Origin: Tannerellaceae bacterium
Lineage (GTDB): Bacteria > Bacteroidota > Bacteroidia > Bacteroidales > Tannerellaceae
Direction of reading: 5' to 3'
Length of the DNA stretch: 42,591 bases
NCBI GenBank assembly: GCA_021201865.1
Contig: JAJQEE010000129.1
Location: 1 to 42,591, forward strand
The translations under genes and the position numbers were made by a program. Of the stretch, positions 36,333 to 42,591 are shown in pieces. How positions within the stretch are numbered: the stretch's first letter is position 1; every line of letters begins with the position of its first letter. The notes below the pieces were generated by a model. It saw nothing but the letters and a program-made list of their open reading frames with translations. It was not told the DNA's origin and ran no database searches.

Positions 36333-37814
36333 TTATCTGGGCATATCAACTAATTTCCATCCATCCCGGTAATTATGTTTGATCAGTTCTTCAGCAAATT
36401 TCTTTGCATTGATCGGATCTGTCCATGTTTTGTTGAATGTTGGGTGGCCGTCTTTGATCGTGAAACCGTCACGGATAACGATTTTCAGTTCTTCGTTGTC
36501 ACCGATATTTGTGAAACGCATATTCTGACCATCCCACAACAGTTCTTTATTCAGAGCCTGTAAGCGAACAGCCAGTACACCCATCACAACCATTTCGTTA
36601 AATGGACCTGCCTCTGAGAAGTCTGATTTCGTTTTCACACGGTTGTTAGGACTCTCTTTACAAGCACGGATCCAGTCTTGTCCATGCCCATTCCGGTTCG
36701 TGTTATCAATCCGGCGCTCTGTTTTAGGTGCGTTCAATGGACGACCGGATACTAACCATGGGTTGACTCCATAGCAACCGCAGATCAGTGTATCTTTTGT
36801 TCCGTGGAAAATCACAGCCCCGCCTTGTTCATCCATATCACGTCCCATCGGGAATCCTTTGGGAAGATCAGGTCTCAGACCACCATCGTACCAGTGTACT
36901 TCTACTTCCGGCATAGCCACTTTAGGCATATTGTCACGGGCAGGGAAGATCAGTTTCACATGCTGAGCCTGAGGTGCACAATCTCTTAACAACAGCGTGG
37001 AAGAACCCTGTGCACTGGTTGGATAACCTAATTTCAATCCTTTGAAAACAGGGTGAAGGATATGACAGGCCATATCGCCTAAGGCACCTGTACCATACGC
37101 CCACCAACCACGCCAGTTCCATGGGTGATAGATATTATTGAAAGGTTTCAACTCTGCAGGTCCTGTAAACAGATCCCAGTTCAGAGTAGAAGGAATTTTA
37201 TCCGCTTTCTCAGGAGTCATCAGACCCTGTGGCCAGATCGGACGGTTGGTAAAGGCTTCCACTTTCCGGATTTCCCCTATATCCCCGTTCCAGATCGCTT
37301 CGCAGATCAGGTTCACACCTTCTGCAGAAGAACCCTGGTTACCCATCTGGGTGGCTACCTGGTATTTATCCGCTAATTTAGTCAACAGACGGGATTCATA
37401 AACCGAGTGGGTCAATGGTTTTTCACAATATACGTGTTTACCCATAGTCAATGCGTCTGCGGCAATGATCGCATGAGTATGGTCGGCTGTTGCTACCATG
37501 ACCGCATCAATAGAGCTACCTAATTCGTCATACATCTTGCGGTAGTCCCAGTACTTTTTAGCCTGTGGATACTTATCGAAAGTAGGTTTTGCATACTTCC
37601 AGTCCACATCACACATCGCCACAAAATTCTCTGTTTCCAGCATGCGTAAAACACCGGCACCTCTACCACCAATACCAATACCTGCGATATTCAATTTATC
37701 CGTAGGAGCAGTATGTCCATGGCTTTTACCGAGTACTGAATTTGGAACGATCGTCAACGCTGCGGCTGCAGCAGATCCTGTCTGGATGAAAGATCTTCTT
37801 GTAATGTTCTTCAT
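36333..37814 (-). CDS. Gfo/Idh/MocA-family oxidoreductase with Tat signal
   Basis: NAD(P)-dependent oxidoreductase family protein of 493 residues. The N-terminus MKNITRRSFIQTGSAAAAAL is a twin-arginine signal, so it is exported folded, presumably with cofactor bound. The Rossmann motif is GIGIGGRGAG (45-54), and the family motif is EKPLTHSVYE (131-140). The region WNWRGWWAYGTGALGDMACH belongs to the C-terminal substrate domain. Related secreted proteins in Bacteroidetes include GH109-type enzymes, which hydrolyse alpha-N-acetylgalactosaminides by an NAD-dependent route, but many Tat-exported members have no known substrate. It lies 114 bp downstream of the GH43 gene on the same strand, so the two may be co-transcribed. 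Confidence 0.9.
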   Translation of the reverse strand: MKNITRRSFIQTGSAAAAALTIVPNSVLGKSHGHTAPTDKLNIAGIGIGGRGAGVLRMLETENFVAMCDVDWKYAKPTFDKYPQAKKYWDYRKMYDELGSSIDAVMVATADHTHAIIAADALTMGKHVYCEKPLTHSVYESRLLTKLADKYQVATQMGNQGSSAEGVNLICEAIWNGDIGEIRKVEAFTNRPIWPQGLMTPEKADKIPSTLNWDLFTGPAELKPFNNIYHPWNWRGWWAYGTGALGDMACHILHPVFKGLKLGYPTSAQGSSTLLLRDCAPQAQHVKLIFPARDNMPKVAMPEVEVHWYDGGLRPDLPKGFPMGRDMDEQGGAVIFHGTKDTLICGCYGVNPWLVSGRPLNAPKTERRIDNTNRNGHGQDWIRACKESPNNRVKTKSDFSEAGPFNEMVVMGVLAVRLQALNKELLWDGQNMRFTNIGDNEELKIVIRDGFTIKDGHPTFNKTWTDPINAKKFAEELIKHNYRDGWKLVDMPR

Positions 37815-37852
37815 ATTTATTAGAGTTTAGAAATAAGTTAGTAATTAAAATT

Positions 37853-37886
37853 AGTAGTTAAAGTAGTCAAAGTAGCTAAGTAGCCA
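37853..37886. repeat. Short degenerate tandem repeat AAGTAGNNA
   Basis: Four near-copies of 8-9 bp, AGTAGTTA, AAGTAGTCA, AAGTAGCTA and AGTAGCCA, lie in the leader of the Gfo/Idh/MocA gene. They could be a simple slippage repeat or sit in the mRNA leader. Confidence 0.55.
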
Positions 37887-37928
37887 GCATAAAAAACTTT
37901 TACTTAACTCCTTGACTCCTCAGAAATG

Positions 37929-38912
37929 TTATTTAATCGGTCTTGCAGCTACCCCTTCAAAGGTCATTTTTACCGGGTTAATGTATCCGTTTTCGTCAAA
38001 TGTCATTTTGTCGATACAGGTCACACGGTGGTCACGGGCTGTAACGCCTGCCGGACGGCGGTGGTACACAATATAATAGTCTTCGCTGTTAGGAACGTGC
38101 ATCACCGAGTGGTGTCCTGCGCTGGTGGCTACTTCCGGATCTTCTTCCAGGATCTTACCGATGCGGTTGAAAGGACCAAAAGGAGAATCCGCGATCGCAT
38201 AGGCTACACAATAGTCCGGACGGCCCCAGCCCCCTTCACTCCACATGAAGTAGTATTTACCGTTTTTCTTGAACATGAAAGGTCCCTCGACATAGTTCTC
38301 AGGAGTTACTTCTTTATAGATCTCTCCATCTTCAAAAGGAACCAATCCGGTGAAATCATCATTTAGTTTCACGATGTTACAGTGTCTCCAGCCACCATAA
38401 TACATGTAGTAAGTATCATCGTCATCACGGAAAACAAACTGGTCGATCGGCTGGGCACCATTAATGATCTCGTTGATCAGCGGCTTGCCTAACAGATCTT
38501 TGTAAGGTCCTTCCGGACGGTCACTCACTGCTACACCAATACCTCCAACTTCTCCTTCATGCACATCATTGGCTCCGAAAAGGAAATAGTACTTATCGTT
38601 TTTGCGGATCACCGACGGAGCCCACATGGCGATTTTAGCCCATTTCACTTCGGCAGTGTCTAGGATACTGGAATGCTTGGTCCAGTTCACCAGATCTTTG
38701 GAAGAGAAACAATCAAAAAAGGTTTGTTTTTCATAAAGGTCACTCCAGGTAGGATAGATCCAGTAGGTGTCATCGTAGATAATGCCTTCGGGATCTGCAT
38801 ACCATCCTTCAAAAAGAGGGTTACCACTCATCAGGACCTCTTCCTGTTGCTGTTTTTGTCCACACCCAACCAGTATAAGTGCGCTGAGTGCTACAAGGGA
38901 AATTCTTCTCAT
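37929..38912 (-). CDS. GH43-family glycosidase lipoprotein
   Basis: Five-bladed beta-propeller glycosidase of 327 residues. The lipoprotein signal MRRISLVALSALILVGC places it on a membrane via Cys17. The three GH43 acidic positions are visible: Asp40 in GWYADPEG (base), Asp157 in GAQPIDQFVF (pKa modulator) and Glu209 in NYVEGPFMF (acid). Family members are mostly alpha-L-arabinofuranosidases or beta-xylosidases; substrate cannot be chosen here. It lies between serine ammonia-lyase (52 bp upstream) and the Gfo/Idh/MocA gene on the same strand. The nearby GH127 hints at arabinose-containing glycans. Confidence 0.9.
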   Translation of the reverse strand: MRRISLVALSALILVGCGQKQQQEEVLMSGNPLFEGWYADPEGIIYDDTYWIYPTWSDLYEKQTFFDCFSSKDLVNWTKHSSILDTAEVKWAKIAMWAPSVIRKNDKYYFLFGANDVHEGEVGGIGVAVSDRPEGPYKDLLGKPLINEIINGAQPIDQFVFRDDDDTYYMYYGGWRHCNIVKLNDDFTGLVPFEDGEIYKEVTPENYVEGPFMFKKNGKYYFMWSEGGWGRPDYCVAYAIADSPFGPFNRIGKILEEDPEVATSAGHHSVMHVPNSEDYYIVYHRRPAGVTARDHRVTCIDKMTFDENGYINPVKMTFEGVAARPIK

Positions 38913-38964
38913 AATTTACGTGTTAAATAAAGATTTAATTTGTTAGGATAAAATAGAATTTTCG

Positions 38965-40167
38965 TTAGTTCATTTTTGTTTTTGCCAGACCTCCTTCGGA
39001 AGTCTCTTTATATAAGCTGGGCAGGTCATTACCTGTCTGGCGCATCACCTCCACGACCTGGTCAAAACTTACTCTGTGTTTTCCATCAGAAAAATTAGAG
39101 AACGTATTTGCATCCAGGGCACGTGCTGCTGCAAAGGCATTTCGTTCGATGCAGAGGATCTGAACCAGTCCACACACCGGATCACAGGTAAGACCCAAAT
39201 GATGTTCCAATCCCATTTCTGCCGCATATTCGATCTGTGCTGCTGTTCCCCCGAATAACTGGCTGGCAGCGGCGGCAGCCATCGCACAGGCAACACCTAC
39301 TTCTCCCTGGCATCCAACCTCTGCACCGGAAACGGAAGCGTTAGTACGTACTACATTCCCGAACAGTCCGGCTGTTGCCAGTGCCCGCAGAATCCGCAGA
39401 TCCGTAAAGTCCCGGGTATCTTTCAGGTGATATAAGACTGCAGGCAGGACCCCGCAGGACCCGCAGGTAGGTGCTGTAACGATCTCTCCACCACAGGCGT
39501 TTTCTTCGGATACCGCCAGTGCGAACGCATAAACCATTCCCCGGCTGCGTATATTATTCCCGTAACCTTTGGCACGGATATAATAGTCTGCCGCTTTTCT
39601 CCGCAAACCCAATCCTCCGGGAATGACCCCTTCCGCTTCCAGTCCGTTCTGGATCGCTTTCTGCATGATCTTCCACACCTGATCCAAAAAGTCCCAGATT
39701 TCAGGACCTTCAGACTGTTCCACATATTCCCAGTAGGAGAGTCCGGTTTTTTCGCAATATTCCTGAATCTCCCGGATCGTGCTTTTATCGTAGACCTCTT
39801 TTGTTTTTAACTCATTGAAATCCTCATTTGCCAGCGTACCGCCCCCAATACTATAGACAGTCCAGGCTTCTGACCGCTGATTGTTTTCATCAAAAGATTC
39901 AAACAGCATGCCGTTCGGATGAAAAGGAAGGACGATTTTTGGTTCCCAGGTGATCTGGGTAGGTGCAACCGGAGTCAGTACTTCGAGAATCGCTGTGTCT
40001 GTCATGTGCCCTTTGCCGGTAGCTGCCAGACTTCCATATAAGGTAACCTGGAAACGTGCAGCCGTGCTGTTCCGTTCCAGGAATAGTTTTGCAGCCCGCA
40101 TAGGACCCATCGTGTGGCTACTCGATGGTCCATGGCCAATCCGGTATATCTGTTTGATAGACTCCAT
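38965..40167 (-). CDS. sdaA: L-serine ammonia-lyase (iron-sulfur type)
   Basis: Cytoplasmic enzyme that deaminates L-serine to pyruvate and ammonia using a [4Fe-4S] cluster. It is a single-chain form of 400 residues with the beta-chain-like part first (GPSSSHTMGPMRAAKLF) and the alpha-chain-like catalytic part after (APTCGSCGVLPAVLYHL and LTCDPVCGLVQILCIERNA, supplying cluster cysteines). The start at 40167 (MESIKQIYRIGHGPSSSH) is chosen because the longer in-frame version from 40233 begins at the -7 box and adds non-conserved residues. A housekeeping gene not obviously linked to the PULs. It may lead a transcript that continues into GH43. Confidence 0.95.
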   Translation of the reverse strand: MESIKQIYRIGHGPSSSHTMGPMRAAKLFLERNSTAARFQVTLYGSLAATGKGHMTDTAILEVLTPVAPTQITWEPKIVLPFHPNGMLFESFDENNQRSEAWTVYSIGGGTLANEDFNELKTKEVYDKSTIREIQEYCEKTGLSYWEYVEQSEGPEIWDFLDQVWKIMQKAIQNGLEAEGVIPGGLGLRRKAADYYIRAKGYGNNIRSRGMVYAFALAVSEENACGGEIVTAPTCGSCGVLPAVLYHLKDTRDFTDLRILRALATAGLFGNVVRTNASVSGAEVGCQGEVGVACAMAAAAASQLFGGTAAQIEYAAEMGLEHHLGLTCDPVCGLVQILCIERNAFAAARALDANTFSNFSDGKHRVSFDQVVEVMRQTGNDLPSLYKETSEGGLAKTKMN

Positions 40168-40220
40168 CTTATTTGTCTTTTTGTCTGTTAGAGAAAAGCG
40201 TTCAAAAAATATAGACCTCA

Positions 40221-40228
40221 CAAATTTA
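40221..40228 (-). promoter_or_regulatory. -7 box TAAATTTG for sdaA
   Basis: Exact TAnnTTTG on the - strand, 53 bp before the chosen ATG. The position supports the shorter sdaA start. No -33 box at the usual distance is clear. Confidence 0.5.
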
Positions 40229-40296
40229 TACAAATAAAGTGAAAGGTTTTCAGCTATGACTTATAAATTGTTGAAATTTCTCCGGTCTAAAAAGAA

Positions 40297-40332
40297 AAAA
40301 GGCTGTATCCTTTGGACCAGATACAGCCTTTT
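40297..40332 (-). terminator. Intrinsic terminator after ABC permease
   Basis: A perfect stem AAAAGGCTGTATC/GATACAGCCTTTT with a 10-nt loop. On the - strand it is followed by TTTTTTC, so it should end transcription of the permease gene before the sdaA promoter. Confidence 0.85.
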
Positions 40333-40480
40333 GATGGGAAATTCATTCAGAATCGTTTTGAAAACACACCATGAAAATCGTTATACTCTTTTTCTTCCTG
40401 CATTTCCCTATAGGTACCATTTAAACGGCTCAATGGCTCATAGGATGATGTTCCTGCCGGATCAATCGGAAAAATAAACG

Positions 40481-42591
40481 TTACTCTACTTTTATACTCT
40501 CCACCGGGTTCGAATTGGCTGCCCGCCAGTTCTGGAAAGTGACAGTGATCACTGTGATCACAGCGATCAGTAAAAATGCAAGGACAAACACCCACCAATA
40601 GAGTGGAACCCGGAAGGCAAAGTTCTGTTGCCAGTTTCGGACAGCCAAATAGCCTATCGGAGCGGCCAGTATAAAGCAGATAATTAAAATACGAAGATAG
40701 ACTTTGTTGAACATGATCAGGATCTCCCGTGTGGAGGAACCCATGACTTTTCTCAATCCGATCTCTTTCATTTTGTACTGGCTTTCAAAAATGACCAGAC
40801 CAAATACACCTACGATTGAGATAAAAATGGCCAGCAGACTGAACAAGGTGATTAAAGTGGTCATTTTGGTCTCTTTTTCATAGAGTCGTTGCAGCACATT
40901 GTCGAAAAACCGGCTTTCAAACGGATAACCCGGGTCAAATTTGGAAAGGGTTTCGTTTACGTGATGCATCGCGGACCGCAAATCCGTACCGGCATTTATT
41001 TTGATGTAGGCATAGTTCGGTTGTTGTCCCCAGTTTTGTGTGCCCCAGACGTAGAAAGCCATCGGTTCGACTTCCTGCCGGAGAGAGGCGAATTTTACGT
41101 CAGGTATGAAACCGATCACCTCTGTAGAACCTATTTTATCGCCGACTTCCATGTTGTATTCGATCTTCGCCCGTTCATTGAATACCATAGCGCCCCCTTC
41201 GGTTGCTTCATCACTGGGGCGGAAATTCCGTCCTTCCAGGAGGGGTATATCCATCACATGTAGGAAAGAAGTGTCTACGGGAAGGCATTGGAAATTAATA
41301 TGGCCATCTTTATATTCACGTCCCCATCCCATATACCGGTCACTACTGGACAGGAGGAAGGAAGAGAATGTCACGGCTTCCACCCCGGCAAACGACTGGA
41401 GTTCGTTGACAAAAGCCTGCCGGTTTTTATGAATGGTTGAATTAGGGTTGGTAATAATTAACTGATTCGTGGTATATCCTAAAGAGGTGGTTTGCATAAA
41501 GTTATTTTGCAGGTACATAAAGATCGCTCCGATAATCAGGGCAAAAGAGGAAACATACTGGAAACCGATTAACAGGCTGCGTAAGGTTCGTCCTTTAGCG
41601 GATAGGCCAAAATTCCCTTTCAGTACCAAGGCCGGCGAGAAAGAGGTGATGTAGTGGGAAGGATAAAGACCGGCTACTAAAGCAACCAGCAGAGCGATCC
41701 CACCTGTTATGAGAATAAGGCCACTATGGTCACTAAAAGCTGTGCTGCCATCAACCAAAGTCCTCAGGCTGGTATGTGAAAATCCCCAGACAAGTCCCAG
41801 CGATAGCAGATAGGACAAGATACAGATCGCGAAAGCCTCAGACAGTAAAGCATTACGTAACATGCCCGTATCAGCTCCCATCACTTTTTGCGTATTGATA
41901 CTTTTAACCCGCATAGGAGTTAGAGCCATACTGAAGTTGGTGAAATTAATAGAGGCGATAATGATCAGGACGATGGCAATCGCAAAAAGAACAGCAATCG
42001 TTTGCTGAGAAGATTTTTCAATAGGATCATAATCCACATGTTTGATATAATGAAGATCGTGGAAAGGGGTTAACCGCACATTGACCTGGCCGGCGTAGTC
42101 TCCGAACCGTTCTTTCACACTCGCTTCATTAAAGTTCGTTTTGTAATTCTCTATCACAGTTTCCGCGTTTTCCGCCTGGTCTAAAAGGACATATACCTGA
42201 TAATTACTATTCCCCCAGCTTTCTTTGTTCTCATCCTGCATGGAGAAATAGATTGAATTTTTCACAGAACTGTTCACCGGGAAATCTTTGTAAACTCCGG
42301 AAACATAATAGATCTTGTCTTCCCACAGGAGTTGTTTATCAATTGCAGATTTATTAATAAATAATTTCCGGGCTATGCTTTCCGGCAGGAGCACCCTGTC
42401 CGGTTCCCGGACAGATCCGGGCGTTCCTTCGATCATCTCTAAGGCAAACACATCCGCAAACTCCGGAACAATTGGTTGAAAAGATTCTTTAAAAAGACTT
42501 TTTGAACCGTTTTGTTCCACCTCAAACACCCGGTCCCAGGGAAAAGATACGATCGTTCCTGCCTTAATGTGAGGAGAGGACTGGAAAAAGA
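40481..42591 (-). CDS. FtsX/MacB-type ABC transporter permease, 5'-partial
   Basis: Inner-membrane permease of the MacB/FtsX superfamily. The frame is open through the right edge of the window, so its N-terminus, including the first membrane helix, lies outside. A MacB_PCD periplasmic domain leads to helices such as TIAVLFAIAIVLIIIASINF and AFAICILSYLLSLGLVWGF. A second periplasmic domain (DIPLLEGRNFRPSDEATEGG) is followed by FtsX helices TLITLFSLLAIFISIVGVFG and ILIICFILAAPIGYLAV, the conserved KMKEIGLRKVMGSS, and the tail NPVESIKVE. Seven helices are visible, consistent with the duplicated eight-helix Bacteroidetes form of about 780-800 residues. These proteins usually work with an ATPase in export of peptides, antibiotics or lipoproteins. 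The GTG at 42529 is not the true start. Confidence 0.92.
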   Translation of the reverse strand, partial: FFQSSPHIKAGTIVSFPWDRVFEVEQNGSKSLFKESFQPIVPEFADVFALEMIEGTPGSVREPDRVLLPESIARKLFINKSAIDKQLLWEDKIYYVSGVYKDFPVNSSVKNSIYFSMQDENKESWGNSNYQVYVLLDQAENAETVIENYKTNFNEASVKERFGDYAGQVNVRLTPFHDLHYIKHVDYDPIEKSSQQTIAVLFAIAIVLIIIASINFTNFSMALTPMRVKSINTQKVMGADTGMLRNALLSEAFAICILSYLLSLGLVWGFSHTSLRTLVDGSTAFSDHSGLILITGGIALLVALVAGLYPSHYITSFSPALVLKGNFGLSAKGRTLRSLLIGFQYVSSFALIIGAIFMYLQNNFMQTTSLGYTTNQLIITNPNSTIHKNRQAFVNELQSFAGVEAVTFSSFLLSSSDRYMGWGREYKDGHINFQCLPVDTSFLHVMDIPLLEGRNFRPSDEATEGGAMVFNERAKIEYNMEVGDKIGSTEVIGFIPDVKFASLRQEVEPMAFYVWGTQNWGQQPNYAYIKINAGTDLRSAMHHVNETLSKFDPGYPFESRFFDNVLQRLYEKETKMTTLITLFSLLAIFISIVGVFGLVIFESQYKMKEIGLRKVMGSSTREILIMFNKVYLRILIICFILAAPIGYLAVRNWQQNFAFRVPLYWWVFVLAFLLIAVITVITVTFQNWRAANSNPVESIKVE

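Noticed and set aside
37815-37928. CRISPR-like array in the Gfo/Idh/MocA leader
   Set aside because: The units are only 8-9 bp, degenerate and without spacers.

Overview
The window is typical Bacteroidales DNA. It carries TonB-dependent SusC/SusD pairs, Fec-type ECF sigma/anti-sigma switches, exported glycoside hydrolases, and -7 promoter boxes of the Bacteroides form TAnnTTTG. A Parabacteroides-like (Tannerellaceae) host is my guess from the general look of the genes; the sequence alone does not prove it.

Layout. (1) 1-12949, PUL A: a partial FecR anti-sigma factor, SusC, SusD, GH9, a cellobiose 2-epimerase-like AGE protein, an unrecognised exported TIM-barrel-like protein and a GH5 endoglucanase, tightly spaced on the + strand. 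(2) 12950-13594: a gene-free block packed with palindromes. (3) 13595-22259, PUL B: ECF sigma, FecR, SusC, SusD, a DUF1349-like protein and a PD40 beta-propeller. (4) 22260-22891: gene-free with two large inverted repeats, followed by a GH127 arabinofuranosidase-like gene. (5) 24926-25169: a GAGACGC repeat element between convergent genes, then nadE on the - strand. (6) 27201-36242, PUL C: ECF sigma, FecR, SusC, SusD, a DUF3823 lipoprotein and an exported GH130. (7) 36333-42591, - strand: a Tat-exported Gfo/Idh/MocA oxidoreductase, a GH43 lipoprotein, L-serine ammonia-lyase and the C-terminal part of an FtsX/MacB-type ABC permease.

How it works together. In each PUL the SusC protein has an N-terminal STN domain. 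By analogy with FecA-FecR-FecI, substrate binding at SusC should signal through FecR to free the ECF sigma factor. PUL A is unusual in joining this switch to cellulase-type enzymes (GH9, GH5 subfamily 2-like) and an epimerase, which suggests a beta-1,4-glucan or gluco-mannan oligosaccharide. PUL C (GH130 + DUF3823) suggests a mannose-containing glycan. The target of PUL B is not evident.

Two points matter most. First, the fecR-susC leaders of PUL A and PUL B each hold, on the - strand, a TAnnTTTG box followed by a hairpin and T6 tract. This is the architecture of a DonS-like cis-antisense sRNA; the PUL C leader instead has a sense-strand terminator. Second, at least seven genes (probably eight) are broken by an apparent one-base deficit in or near an A or T run, always of the same sign. 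This looks like homopolymer-deletion error in the assembly rather than gene decay, so I annotate those genes as single frame-interrupted CDSs. I saw no tRNA, rRNA, transposase or CRISPR array.
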